From Ulva prolifera (taxonomy: Eukaryota; Chlorophyta; Ulvophyceae; Ulvales; Ulvaceae), in NCBI GenBank assembly GCA_023078555.1, contig CM041197.1:2266501-2330500 (forward strand): DNA of 64,000 nt, given 5' to 3'. The notes under the pieces were generated by a model, which saw only the letters and a list, made by a program, of their open reading frames with translations, was not told the origin of the DNA and ran no database searches. The translations under genes were made by a program, and so were the position numbers. Positions 43,704 to 56,798 of this stretch are shown here, piece by piece. How positions within the stretch are numbered: position 1 is the first letter of the stretch; every line of letters starts with the position of its first letter.

Positions 43704-45794
43704 ATGCCGACGCCGAATGCAAACTCTTTGTCACGCCTCTGCCATGCCTCCACTGCCGCTGGCAGCCATTCCCGCCGCGCGGATGTGCGCCCTGCGCCAG
43801 CGCTGGGCCCCATGCCTGCGGAGCAAAGGCGGGCTGCAGACCAGGGCGAGCACCCGGGCTCCGGGGTACTAGAGGATCAAGGGCAGGATGTGCGGAGCGG
43901 GGCCGCGTGGTCTCCCTGCCACGTCGGCTCCTTGGTTGCAAAGGCCCGGCGGCAACATGGTAGCACGGCAGCGTGCGCGCCCCCGCTCCCGGGCGCACGC
44001 GCCATGGGCGCGCTCGTGTGCATCGGGCCCTGGGCTCCGGGTGCGGGGCTCCAGCCTGGTGTAGCACCGCCAAACCGCAGTGCCGGCGGCATTTCTGGGG
44101 GCTCGTTGTGGCTACAGGGGTCCCCAGAGCTGACGCCGGAAGACAGCTACGCTGCAATTGAGGGCCTGCCGGAGAGCAGCAGCAGGAGGACACTGCATGC
44201 AGAGGCCTCGTCCACCTCGTCTGTGCCGCTGCTGAGCCTGTCTCCTCAGGACTCCATGGTGCAGCTGGAGCGCAGGCGCAAGGGGCGGCTACAGGGGCCG
44301 GCCCGCAGCGTGCGGCGTGCGCTGAGCTGCGAGGAGCGGGCGCGCCCGCCGCAGCTCGCGTGCATGATACAGCATGCGCTGAGGGACCCCGCAGGGGGCT
44401 CCTGCGTGCAGAGCACGTGCAGCACACGCAGCGTGCAGGCTACGCCGACTACGCGGCCATCCGGGCCTGAGCGCAACTCAGGGGTGCGGATCCCTGCTGT
44501 GCATGCCACTGAATCTGTAGTACTGATGCAAATGTTGAATAGCGTTTCTTCTGTGGCTGGGAGGCTGAATCGCGCGCGGCTTGCGAGTGAGCAGCCCGCA
44601 AGCTTCCGATCTGGCGCCCGGCCCGTCAGCGCTCTTGCTTGTGATCGTGTGCTGGCCGCAGTGTCCAGAAACACAGGTTCATTCACACACACACAACATT
44701 CACACACACACACACAAGTCGTTCATACTTTGCGGCAAATCCTGCTGTGCGCCTAGCCACGCCGGTCCCCCCCGAAATCACACCGGGGCCTTGGCTTGCA
44801 GGACATGCTTCCGTCCGTAGGATCCCCGGCACGGCACGCCCCTACTGCAGCAAAGGCTGCCCCCCACGTACGGCCCGCCCCAGCCAACTGCCTCGGCCGC
44901 TCTGCGCGCCCGACCGTGCGAGTCTCTTTGGTGTCTGGGGCTGCCTCGTGTCTGCCCGACGCCCTGTGCCTTGTGGCCAAGGCGTCAAGCCCTGTGCGCC
45001 CACCGCCGGCGGCGGGGCCTGCCTCAAAGCTCAAGGGTGAACCAGGGAATGGACAGCTGGGATCATCGGCGCCGGTGCGGCACACCGCTACGGCACACTC
45101 CTTTGTAGTCAGGCTTGCAAGGCACCGCAAGGTGTTCCAGCACCAGGGTGCTAGAACACTTGCCTTTCAATTCTGCAGCACCATAACTGTGGCGGCCATG
45201 CTACACCGGTCTTTGGGACGTATGCAGGCAGGAAACGCGGAACGCGATGCAGCGGCTGGTGTCGGCGTTGGCCCTGGAAGGGCAAAGGCAGTTGTGAGGC
45301 CGGAGCAGTCTCCTGATGCTTCAAATGCCTGCCCCCACTCACAACTTCCTCCCCCACCCCCAGCGGCAGCAGATGTGCCTGCAGTGGCTACAGCTGCATC
45401 TCCAGCACTCGCAGCCGCGCCGCCGGCCGCTCCGCGCGGCAGCCGCCTGTGCACAGACCCACGTCCGTCGGCGGATGCGATCCCGGCACGTATGATTGAT
45501 TCCGAAGCTGCATCTAGCGCATGCTCTTCGAACATGCATGATGGCTCGCCCTCACACCTGGGGGTGTCCCTACGTCATCCTGGCGCCGCCCCTGGCCACG
45601 ATGGTCCAGCAAGCCGTTGGAGCCGGCACCACACGCCCGTCAATGCAGCATGGGTGAGCCCTGTTCTGGATCCCTTTCCCCATATTTTGAAAGCTCAAAT
45701 GTTTGGGGAACCTGGGAATATCTTAACTGATTTGCGGTCGTTCGTGACGATTAATCTGCGGTGGTTCGTGACGATGATCGTCGCTGAATCGTAG
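43704..45794 (+). CDS. Hypothetical low-complexity protein segments
   Basis: Two plus-strand frames, 43704-44756 and 44796-45794. They are Ala/Pro/Ser/Arg-rich and mostly disordered. The first contains a possible helical, phosphorylatable segment (SSVPLLSLSPQDSMVQLERR, then SVRRALSCEERARPPQ). A CA dinucleotide run lies at about 44687-44715, near the end of the first frame. The segments appear to continue the unknown gene that starts around 40.2 kb and may end near 46180. No family recognised. Confidence 0.35.
44687..44715 (+). repeat. CA microsatellite
   Basis: Two adjacent CACACA runs separated by AACATT. It probably marks intron sequence inside the unknown gene. Confidence 0.85.
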
Positions 45795-46778
45795 CGCAGT
45801 GTTGCCTGATCACTCAACAGATGTCTAGGTGCCTCGCATGTACTGTAGCGTTTGCTGTGTTGCAGGGGCAGCATTCGGATGATCTGGGTAGCCCAGTCAA
45901 TGCATGCGATCTGATCTGGAGGGCGCCCTTAGCTCCTGGCCCCGGCCCGAAAGCTGGGGGGCGTGGACAAGGCCGGGTATCGGTCCTCAATGTGGAGGCG
46001 GTCCGCGGCGCGGCGGCCCCGGATGGCGACGACGGCTTCCACAGCCTCTTCCAGAGGTTTTTGGAGGCTCAGGCAGGTAGGGTTGCAGATGGGCCGCACG
46101 CGCCGCAGGCAGAAGGGCGCATCAAAGATGAGCGCAAGAGTGATGCCGTCTGTGCGTCCGCTACAGCTGCTCCCCGCTGAAGCGTCCTGGAGATTGAGTG
46201 TCAGCGTAGATGCTTTGATGCTTTCCGAGAAGTGTACATAGTGCTTTGAACACTGCCATTACAAGGTCGGACGAGGATATGGCTGAGTCTAAGCTGAATC
46301 TCACCTTTACATGGTACTTGACTGTTCCGGATTGACTTTGCAAGGGGCCAACATTTCTGGATTTCCTTTCCAAGCACTGTACTTCGATGTTCGCTACGTC
46401 CACTCATGAATGCCTAGAATGACACATTACTGAGGATATATGCGAGCAAATTCAAAAGAAAAGTTGTTGATAATGGTTCATTTGGACATGAAAGATGGTC
46501 AATCATCGGCCAACCAGCAGGTGCCCCCTGTACTACTAGTAGTGTACTGCTAGCTGGGCTTCACGGACTGGCATGCATGTCGCTAGGACAGGGGCACGCT
46601 GCACACAAAGTATGTCAGCTCGAGCCAGTGCATGCAAGACAGACTGGTATGGGGCACGGCTTACTGAGCAGTTGAAATGCCTCAATGCAGCTGAACAAGT
46701 ATGGACGCATTGTGCACATGGCTGGCCGGCACAGACAGCCTGCATGTGACAGCATGGAGTATTTGCAGAACATATGCA

Positions 46779-46796
46779 GAAGGACTGCAGTCCTTC
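46779..46796. repeat. Perfect 18-bp palindrome
   Basis: GAAGGACTG followed directly by CAGTCCTTC, self-complementary without a loop. Confidence 0.9.
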
Positions 46797-47293
46797 GGAT
46801 CGAACTCTCATTTAAGAGTGTCGAGCCCAGGTCGCCATGGCTGAAATCTGTGGCACTGCGGATACTTGTGTGCATGGTATAGGTGATCAGTTGGCCTTAC
46901 TTGATTGCATGCTGCTGCCGCATCTGACAAACATCAGATTGAACGTTCAACGTTGGTACCTGTACAAAGCGCATGCATTGCAAGCCCAAATCATGCATGC
47001 CCTGCAAAGTGCTCATAAGCAGTCACAGGGCGCACAAGCGATCGCAAACAAGTAAAGGCTCTGGTGTTGTCAACGGTCAAGGCATTGAATGTGATAACTG
47101 TGTCCTTTTGGGTAACTGTGATTGTAGTGTGTGGGCGGTGATCATGAATCTGAGTCAGTGCGACGCACGCGAATGTAGGAGCACTGAAGATAAGCAGATG
47201 GTATTATGCACCAAACAGCGGTTGTCGAGATTGTCTTGTTGCCAAACCCCCGTCTTTAGATCATCTTTCTTAGGAAAAATGATCTGAAATCTG

Positions 47294-47325
47294 AGAGCCA
47301 GCATGCTAGCTAGCATGCTGGCTCT
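47294..47325. repeat. Perfect 32-bp palindrome followed by a second hairpin
   Basis: AGAGCCAGCATGCTAG and CTAGCATGCTGGCTCT abut without a loop. Three bases later CCACAGTG and CACTGTGG flank GACACAG (47328-47350), forming a second stem. The pair could be a transcription terminator, a recombination site or a relic of a foldback element. Confidence 0.92.
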
Positions 47326-49674
47326 TACCACAGTGGACACAGCACTGTGGAGATCTCGGGTGTTCCATATAATGTGGGACAGGCGAGAGTGATGATCATT
47401 TTTCGAGGATTGAGGTTCAATGCCGCTCAAAAATAGGTTTCTAAACTATGAGCGGCTACAAATTACCAGTGTGAGCTGATTGAGCCACCCTCCAAATCGG
47501 TAATTCGCCAGTGAGGATAATATAATTGGCATTGTACATTATATGACTACTTGCATTTGTTTCTGTGCAATATGCATAAATTCTAGTTGTCGCTGCTTGT
47601 ACATTTGCTCAGCATCTCCGCTGGAGGTGGCTACAAGCACACTGCGTGCTGTCTGACGAGACCTTGCAAGGCTAGCTTAACATATCTTGCACTGTAGCAG
47701 GTTAGAAAGTTGCGGTGGCTCGATGTATGCCAAGAAGTAGCCGCGCTGCTCTTGTATCGACTTTATCATCATACACAGTGTCTGTTCACTTCTGTGGAAA
47801 GCTGCAGCCTTTCCCGTACTGACTTCCCGTTGAATCTGTAACAATCGAGTCATGCTGCAAGTGAAATTGCATTGAGAGTATATGTGATGCCACAGCGTGT
47901 GCTGTTGTAGGCAGCGGTGCACTGCTTACTGCACGGCATGGAGAAGGTTGACCTTCGTGTTTGTTGAGCGGTGACGCTGCACTGTTTCGGATGGGGACAG
48001 TTGACATATGCTATTGTGTCGCAGTCTGATCAGTGACTCGCCACTCCCGCGCTGCTGTCGTTGACCCACATCGTTGCTCGTTAGTCTTAGCGGAGCTGGA
48101 GTGTTATTCCAGCGGACAACGCATGCAACACAGTACAACTGCCTAGATTGGTGCACAATCGTCCAGCGTATCTTTCGCAGGATCAATCTCGAATTCGGCG
48201 TCCTGTGAAGGTGTGCTGCCAATTCCCTCCCTTCATCAGCCCCTGTGGTACAGGGACACATGACCCTCCACCAATACGAATGTAGCATATCCGTCTTCAA
48301 GTTCTTGCTTGTGGTAATGCTGCAGCGGAACGTATCTGCACAGCGCTAGTCCCCCTCACCATGCAGGGCATTCGAATCACTTCCAGACGTGGTCAACACA
48401 GCATCATACGCCAATTGCACACGGTATGTCGTCCCTAATAAATTGGGCGCATATGGGAGGTCTCTGATATTGTGCATAGCGATCCAAGGACAGTAGCGTG
48501 CATCTGGTCTTCGCACGCTCATGCCACGCCTCCTGGAAGCTACAAACAAGCTTAATGTCTTGCTGATGTTCCATTGATGATGTAGCGTCAACTGTGTTTC
48601 TGTGCATGTGGCCATATAGCAACGTACCAGCCCCGCTGATCTGATGGGCTCTGCAACCTATATTCAGGGTTGCAGGACGGCAAACAGTTGCACAACATTT
48701 CCTGTCACGAGAACGCATCAAGGTGATGTGGCATGAATCCGATGGCGTAGCTCTGGTGATGTGCCACTGATCGGTGACACTGCATCGTGCAATTCTTGGG
48801 TATATGGGCAATAACAGATATGTGGATGCCACAATAGAAGCTGGATCCATGTGAGCTCACAGCAACGACACAGGTGCCATCCGACCGTCCAGCTATGCAG
48901 AAGCAGCAACACAAAAAAAATGCTGTGCATCAGATGTCTGGAATGTCATCAAATGATAGATTATGGCAATGCACTTGATAGCAAATCGATGTGCAACATG
49001 TCAAAATACCATGCAATTATGCATCCACTGCCATGCAGTGTACCAAAACCAGGCAGGACTTGAGTGGATCGGGTGTGTGGTGTCAAGACTCACAGCTATG
49101 TGCATGTGACCCAGATGGTTTCATAATCTAATAAGCTGGGAGTGATTTATGAATTCAGGTTCCGGAAGCGGCTTGGTGAGGTGCACTATGGGGTATTATA
49201 TACCGTAAGGCTGCGTCGGAGTGCATATCTCCCAGATGGAATGCACTGATGACTTTACAGCGCTTGGAGTCGCTTCCCCGACGTGTTTACCGCCACGACG
49301 TTCCACCTCAAGAAAGATTCGCTGCAAGCCACCGTAATACCGCTGAATCCTGCTTGCGGCAGCACAGCCATGCCCGCAAGAACCTCGTGCACGCTCACGC
49401 GCACGCCCATCCCATCCATGGTTGTCAAAAGAGCGCACTGGCGGGACACCTCAACGACTGTTGAAGGTCATATTAGGCACAAACTGGCCTGTCATTGCGA
49501 CCAAGTACCGTTCGACGGGCATACGCTGCGCTCTGAGCGATGGACTGAGCAAACGCATGCAAACCCGCGACAGCAAGGTTCTTACTCATACGGACCACGC
49601 CCATTATGCCTGAGGTGATGGGAAGGCATTTTGTTATGTTTTGTAAATCGGGGCGGTCAGAACATTGCATTCAA

Positions 49675-49735
49675 GCTCCTCGCACAGGCAGGATCGACAA
49701 ATGAGCAGACTGGAGGTATTTCGATGGCAGCCTAG
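49675..49735 (+). repeat. Dispersed repeat family A, copy 3
   Basis: Begins CACAGGCAGGATCGACAAAT, then GAGCAGACTGGAGGTA. It matches copy 4 (minus strand, near 52735) almost exactly over the first 24 bases. Confidence 0.65.
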
Positions 49736-52700
49736 GTATTTTCGGCAAAAACACGAAACGCTGCAAAACCACTTGCATTCAAGTCCTCATCTTCTGCGCT
49801 TCACATTGGTGTTTTTTCGGGTTTCAGGTGAGGTCTGTGCACGCAGCCCGATGAATGTCTCTGTCATGGAGAACGCCGCTTTACGTCGGGTTACCGCTCG
49901 AGTACACCGGAGAGTGTGCAAGCGCCCCGGTTCATTGTGACACCGGGTCGAATGGATCGCTGTTGCTGTTGAGTGCTCAATTGCGTTGGTTGTGCTCTAA
50001 TTGGAGCCTTGGTATGTTGTGGCGGTGTATTGCAAGTGTGCCCGCTTACCCGTCCGTACCGCTGAATTACGTCGACAGAGCTCGATCAGGCCTTTGGCCA
50101 GCCTGATTGGGCATCTCTTTGACAAAATCCATCCACATTTGCTTTCGATATAACTTCAGCTGTGATTCTGTCTAGTTTTAGGGCCTATGAGCGGCAGCTT
50201 GGACTGCTCGGGTCTTGTCCACGTACACGGCGTTACTCTGAAAGTACGTGAGGCCGCTCGTAAAGAGCTGAAAAGGGAACATATGAATCCAGGGATGTGC
50301 TCAGAATTTTGTGCAGGACAACATCTGACCATGTGGTCGTGACCATGGCGTGAGCACTTTCACACCAAGAATGCTTTTCTGCCCTTTTGCCACGCCGCAC
50401 AGAGCCATGAATGCCAATGGTGTGGACACTGGCGTTGTTCAGTAGTTCCTTGTTTTTCTTCAAAGCAAACGGGAATCGAGAACTCAACACTCAACTCTTG
50501 GAATGCGATTGAGCATGACACTGCCTCACACCAAACCCAGATGCTTCTGTCACAACCCCGAAGCAACCATTCAAAGCACTGAGACACTTCCACATAGATG
50601 ATGTTGGCATCCGTGCCGCTCCTCCGAGCGCGACCGGTTGATGAGCAGGGTGCTCTTGGAGCTGCAGTCCTTTGAGGCCCCGGCAGAAATTTTGGTCGCT
50701 GGTTATTGCACACCCTCGTAGCCACAGCATGTCGCTGCGGTAGCGGCTGATCAAGCGCTCCGTAGATATTTCAACACAACTACACACCAAGATGCACAAA
50801 TGAACTTCAAAAGCGCTGCTGAACGTGATAGTTTTATTAAGACACACTGACCCTGTTCGGCCGTGCACTGCTGAAACGCTTCGCGATAGCTGTTTGTACC
50901 CAGTCGCGCCCCCACCTCGCCCTGTCCATTACGTAGTATTCTGTACCTATTTGCTTTGCGTCGATATGATAGCCCAAGGCCCCTCGGAATGTAGCGCCAC
51001 AGCATTCTTTTCGCGCTGCGAAAGGTCAGCATGACCTCGAGCTTTGTTTTTCGACGATTTGATTGCATCTTCGTCGCACAGATGCAAACTGCTGCTTGTT
51101 TCGAATTCTGTGAGGAATGCTGGAAGTGAAGGCTGAATTGGTGCAGCAGCTAGACGCACTCGAGCACAAAGCCACTCGCGGCAACCGTAGAAGCAGAAAA
51201 ATCCTCTGAAGCATTCACTTCAGATGTGTTACCAGTGTTGTTCTGTGCCGCTTTACGCCCTGCTCAAGGACAGTATTGTTGACACATGAGCACAAGGTGA
51301 GGAAGCAGACTGCGACATGTGGATCGTGGAGGCATGCAGCACGGAAACTCCCATATTGAATAGGTGATCCCTGTGCAGCTCAATGAGCCATTGGAATACA
51401 TTGGACAGAGTCATGGCGACCAGCGTGGAACACAGACAATCGCTACAAGCAACACGACAGGGCGTTTTCCTTGGACTTTCGAGTAGCCTGCACATACAGG
51501 TCGGCGCCAGTACATTCAACAATGGTGCATGCCTGAGCAATGGAGTGATCTTACTAGGCACATGATGCAGGCATGCGGTTTGTACTGTACATGGTGCAGG
51601 TCTTAGAAGACTTTTACTTGCAATGTGACCACTGATGCACCTATGAATTCGACACAGCAGTCATTGGTGGATACTCAAACTCAACTGCCATGAGATCATG
51701 ACGGCTTGCACATGGGGATTTATACCCGCAATAAGCTGCAAACTCGAGGACGTCCGTGGACACTGTGTTGGTTGCGACGGGATGAGCACGTCAACACGGT
51801 CAAGCACACCGGCTCCCCGACATCACATCACATTATCGAACTGGGCGTATACCCGATGATGAGAGTAAGAAGCTGCAAATTAGGTGCTTCAACCCGACTG
51901 TATGATGCTGGCGTCATGCACCTCCGGACAGGCCTCTGATTGTTCCCGGCAATTCTTGGCAAGCAATTGCATCTCACAGCAATCATAATTGCAGGCCACA
52001 CAGGCACGCGCACAAAGATTCGCCGGACATAGTTGCAAGCCATGCAGCAATCATTCTGGAGAGATACGTCTTGTCAGCGGCCGGCTTCATCACAAGACTG
52101 ATCAGCACAGCGTCCCCAGACCAACCTGAGGCAGCAGAGCGGCAGCCTGATGAACTGCCGGAATAAATCATTTCATAAGCCGCAGGTCATGTGTGTACAA
52201 CTATGCAGCGACTTCAGCAGCTGGAAAATATGTCAACGTACCTCAGGCGCAGATGTGTGCATAGCTGGCAAATCTTCTGGACCGCTCGAGCAGCCACATA
52301 CTCATGTACAGAATGAAAAGGATGACTATAACGAAGACTATGTGCTGCAAGTTGGTCTGGTGCGGTGATGTTTCCTGTCGGGAGGCCTGGCCGTGCGCAT
52401 TCGTACCGTATGGTATTCAGCAGTACGCTGCCGCACAGCGGCTGGTACGGACTTTTCTAAATGGCCACACAGACGGCTGTTTGACTCGCAATAAACATAT
52501 TTGTAACATTGACATCACATGCGTGGGCGTAGGAGCGGTGCAGCGGCGATCTGTTGCTCTGTGCCTTTTGACGCATTTACCTACCGCGGCAGAGCGTGGT
52601 ATGTCGATGGTAACTGGGGCAAATTGGGTAAAGGCCCTCGTATGAGCCCGCACAGCCCGGTAACTCCGGCTCTGAGGTGCCGGGCACAACACGGTACTAC

Positions 52701-54300
52701 CAGCGATGCCACTTTACCACCGTGCTACCTCCCGTTTGCTCATTTGTCGATCCTGCCTGTGTCGTGCCTGTCTCATGGCCATTCGTCTCTGCGCCAGCTC
52801 CCGCGTCGTGAATCCCGAAAGCGTTTGCTTTTTGCGACCAACGGGCTCGCGCCTTCCAAAGCATTGCCATGACCACGCTGCGCGATGCAGCGTCCTTGCA
52901 GAAGCACCGTCCGGATTGCAGTCAAGCAGGCGTACGGAGTCAAGCGCTGCACCTGGAACGCATATGTTGCGCAAGTATGCATACCTTCGGCCATTACACG
53001 CCCGTTTGTAGTCAAGGACGCAGCTCTCGTGAATCGTGGTTGGTGTGTATCTGTGGTCGCATGCACAAGCGAATGAGCGGCGGATCTGGGAGATAGGGCC
53101 ACGAGGTAGAGCCACGAGCCGAGACATATGCTTGCGGAGAGCCCAGGAGAACAACGTTGCGCAGTAAGCAGCTGTGGTACAGCCACAGCGTGCACTTGCC
53201 GGCCAAACCAGACGTGCAGGTCGCGTGCAGTGTATGGATGTGCACTGCTCTCAGCTTGGTCGTGGCATCTTGCTGCGCATCCAGTCGCAGAGCAGCAGTA
53301 TCGGATCACGACTGGAGTGGCGTCGCCAGCTTTACGTAGTACACAGTTTATGCATGGATCTCCAGGGAGACGGGCTCTGGGCATCTCGTGTGCGTTGGAC
53401 ATATCGCGGCTTCAGTACCGGACGCCGTCGTTCTGGTTCTCTAAATCAGCTGATGCTGTCCATCGCTGCAATGATGGCACGCAGACAGTATATATGCTGC
53501 GGAAGAAGTCTTCATCGGTATCACAATCACTGTCCTCCGTTAGCAGCACTTCACCTCACTTCCAAAGTATCGAGCCTGCGCGCGCGGATATTCCCAGTAC
53601 TTCTCCGAGACACTCGATCACTTTCAACGACCCTCAGTCAAAATGTGCGCACCGCCTGATCGCATGCGCGATGCTATGAATTTCTATAATACCTTATGTT
53701 GATGTGAAAGGAGCTGAAGCACGATCGCTACGCCTTCGCGGCGCAGGGATCCGTTCAGGCAAGCACTAGTGCAGCCCGCCGCAGGCGAAGCCCAGCAGTG
53801 GGAAGCATGCGTGTCCACGAGAGCTCGCGTCCAGGAACACGTATGCATGTATGGAGACCATGTGTAAGCGTTGTCCTTTGAGTGCACACCTCTCCTGCGC
53901 AGTACACCTGCAAATACTTCATTGATGATCCGACTGGTTGGTATACTTAAGTCCTTAAGCTTCAGGATCATGGATATTTTCTGACTGAGATTTACAGCCA
54001 TTCAGTGACAGCGCGCACCAGTAGCCATGATGCTGACTGGTAGGCACACCTGTAGCCAGCTAGATACCTGGTCAGCTTTTTCTGCGCTCGAGCTCGATCT
54101 TCCGTGCACTGCCATCAGTGTGAGCTGTGGGCTGTGCCAGGCGCGTGCACTATACTCAATTGCACCGCTGCAAGGTCCTGCCAACCGCATCATGATGCGG
54201 CAATTGACACAAAGCACTGCCAGTCAGTGATGCGCAGCCAGCCTAGGCCTAGCTAGCGCTCAGTCACAAGGCCGTCGCACCAGTGCATGGCTTGGATTGA
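49736..54300. other. Non-coding or decayed region
   Basis: Several minus-strand frames between 51214 and 50233 overlap and read as protein-like fragments (for example NNASVHTIGIHGSVRRGKRA) with repeated frame changes, which suggests an old mobile-element or gene relic. No family could be assigned. No intact gene seen in the rest. Confidence 0.4.
52700..52765 (-). repeat. Dispersed repeat family A, copy 4
   Basis: On the minus strand it reads CACAGGCAGGATCGACAAAT, then GAGCAAACGGGAGGTAGCAC. It links the 49.7-kb copy (shared head) to the other copies (shared GGGAGGTAGCAC core). Confidence 0.65.
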
Positions 54301-54351
54301 TAACACCAGCTTCAAGGCTGTCCTGATGTCCCCTGACCTGCCTCACAGCCG

Positions 54352-55832
54352 TTGCGATGCACGCAACGTAGCCTCACGCTCAGATCTGCTGCATGCAGGA
54401 TCTACGCTGCTGCTACTATTGGCCTCATGGTCGCCGGCGCCGCCATGGCCCCAGAGCACGCCTCTGCTGCCGTCTCCACCGGCACAACCACCTCCCGCAC
54501 CCTGCTCGCCAAGGACTCCAGCGGGGACGAGGGCGACGAGGGCGATGAGGGCAACGAGGGCAACGAAGGCCTCGACTTCTTCCGGCAAAACCGCCCCACC
54601 CTCAGCGGCAGCGATGAGGGCGACGAGGGTGATGAAGGCAACGAAGGTGACGAGGGCAATGAGGGCGATGAGGGCGACGAGGGCGTACAAACGATCGACC
54701 GCGACGGGGACGAGGGTGACGAGGGCAACGAGGGGAACGAGGGCAATGAGGGTGGCTTCAGCAGCGGCTTCTCCGGCTCCACGCTGTCCGCGGTTACGTG
54801 CACGTCCCAGGCCTCCGCACAATCATTCTCTGCGATGAGCTCCGCCCACGTGGTCGCCGTGGCCGAGGTCTTCACGGAGTTCTGCCGGCCGGACTTTGAC
54901 GGCGTGATCGCAGGCGCGCTGGCCGTGGCGGCCGACGCCGGCGTCGCGATCGCGCACGCCCTCACCTCCACACAGGCGCACTGCGCGTCCACCGGCATCG
55001 CGTTCGGGTGCGCGAGCGCGAGCGCGACGGCCGAGGCGTGGGCCGAGGCGACCGCCGAGGCACACGCGACGGCCGTCGCGGCGAGCGCGGAGGAGTGCGA
55101 CTGCCTCACCGACGTGCGCGCGCTGTCGGTCGGTGTCGCGTCGACATTCATCGAGCTGACGGCCGACGCGTTTGCGCGCGCGGAGGTAACGGCGTGCACC
55201 GAGGGCGACGCCGAGTCGTTCGCGGCCGCGTACGCCAACTGCTGCGCGTATGCTTACGCCAAGGTCTGGACCAAGGTGCTGCTCCTACTTTGCCTCAGCC
55301 GCCCACCTGCACGGCATTTCGCCCTGGCGTAGCTAGCTCTTGTATGAACAGCACTCTTGTCAGAGAGTTTTTGTTCAATGAGCCCGATCATCATTGGACG
55401 TACATGAAGGGCGCACATGGATCTTCTGTCTGCTCAGCGAGTGTGATCTACCTTGTTCACGCGGTCCATCGTTTGCACGATCGTGGGCGCGATGCGACAT
55501 TTTCATAGCTGGAACCCGCATACTTTACCTCCGGCGGCTCGCTCCCAAGGCAGCGGACCACGGCTGTTGCTGATGCTGTGGAGGGTGGAGTGGTCACATG
55601 CATGTGTGCTGCGGGGCTCACACGTGTGGTGGGTGTACTGCAGGCCCTCGCAGAGGCGCTCCTGGAGGGCGACTGCTTCCACAGCACCGTGGCGACCAGG
55701 ATCATCGCGGCCACAGGCGGCGACTTCGAGGTCGTGGAGGGCTGCGAGCGCGGCGACTTCTCCATCGGTGACGCTGCCGGCTCCACCGACGGCTCCACCG
55801 CCGAGGGCGTACGGTCCCCTGCTCTGCTCTGA
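54352..55832 (+). CDS. Putative secreted acidic protein with Asp/Asn-Glu-Gly tandem repeats, copy 1
   Basis: Exons about 54352-55263 and 55644-55832, phase 0, giving about 366 aa. A hydrophobic N-terminal segment (IYAAATIGLMVAGAAMA) looks like a signal peptide. It is followed by three blocks of tandem DEG/NEG triplets (residues about 58-133) separated by short spacers, then an Ala-rich domain with conserved Cys residues (VTCTSQ, EFCRPDF, ECDCL) and a second exon with GDCF, GCERGD and STDGSTAEGVR. The same architecture is encoded in inverted orientation at 58.9-60.3 kb. Function is unknown; the acidic repeats could bind Ca2+ or serve a matrix role, which is inference. No ATG starts the signal peptide in frame: the nearest in-frame ATG (54427) is inside it, so a 5' exon is missing from my model or the copy is damaged. 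Confidence 0.75.
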
Positions 55833-56798
55833 TCACAACCTGACTTCGGGTAAATCGCACTTGTGTCTCAGTGGGGCGTATGTACGCATTTCTGGGGGGG
55901 TGCTGCATGTCTGGTGGTTGCATTGAGGCAGTGTTTGCCCCCTTCCTGCGCCAGCGCCTACAGCTTTGTCAGTTCATCTATATATATATCCTTGGTATTC
56001 AGAGCAATGTGTTTGTGCCATGACCTCTCAGTGTACACCTCACGATTATGGGTTGTGCTACAATTGTGTGACTGGTAGATGAGCGTCCCCGCTTCTGCTT
56101 GTCAAGGAATGCGCTCGAGCTCGAATGTGTGCACCTCGCGGTTGTGAGTATACTGCAGGGAACATTGTGCTGAAGTCTGCCGTGTGATTTGCAGCAGGCG
56201 AACGAGAACTAAGCTGGGACGCCTCGGCGGCACGGGGCAGCCTCGGCGGGTGGGCTGGAATTCGCAGCGCTAGCATAGCTGCAGCTACGGATGACGGCCG
56301 GTGCTGCCGTGACTGTTGCACCGACTAATACTGTCGCCACGGTTCAGATACCGCGACAACGAATAAAAGTCTAATTTCCCACCAGTCCCAGTGTGCTCAC
56401 GGGTACATGCATCATGATGAAAACGATGATCGCTAGTCATAAGTGTGACAAGCGTAGAATAAAAAAATGCAAGGTAGCTACTTTTTCAAGAGTGTAACAG
56501 TGAAATTTCCCTTGAATCGCCCAAACTCGTCTCTGCTTATGTCTTCTGCAATCGGGTTGCCTGATGTGCAGCGCACGCAGCACACTTTGCCCCATCTGAT
56601 TGTTGTGAATTGGTCTGTATCGGTGTTACAGTGGACCAACAATGCGAAGAGGTGCGATAGGTGAACAGCAACAGCACAGCTGCGGGCTTATGTATGTACC
56701 ACACACCAGGCCTAATGCCTGTGATATACTGCTCTCTAGACAGTACACACACATCCGTGTGTCCAGCAGTGTTGGGTCGCTGTGCAGCGTTTCCACGT

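Larger units (their letters stand above)
46200..49650. other. Largely non-coding region with palindromes
   Basis: Only short open frames occur, on both strands, none with a recognisable motif. The minus-strand frames 48850-48404 and 48300-47926 have protein-like composition and could be remnants of a mobile element. Perfect palindromes lie at 46779-46796 and 47294-47325. Confidence 0.45.

Noticed and set aside
48404-48850. 148-codon minus-strand frame as a transposase
   Set aside because: Protein-like composition but no recognisable catalytic motif; left as a possible relic only.
54343-55238. Long minus-strand frames opposite the DEG-repeat gene, including Leu/Val/Ala and Ser/Pro repeats
   Set aside because: They are antisense shadows of the 9-bp repeat; the plus strand has the signal peptide, matching intron and a conserved paralogue.
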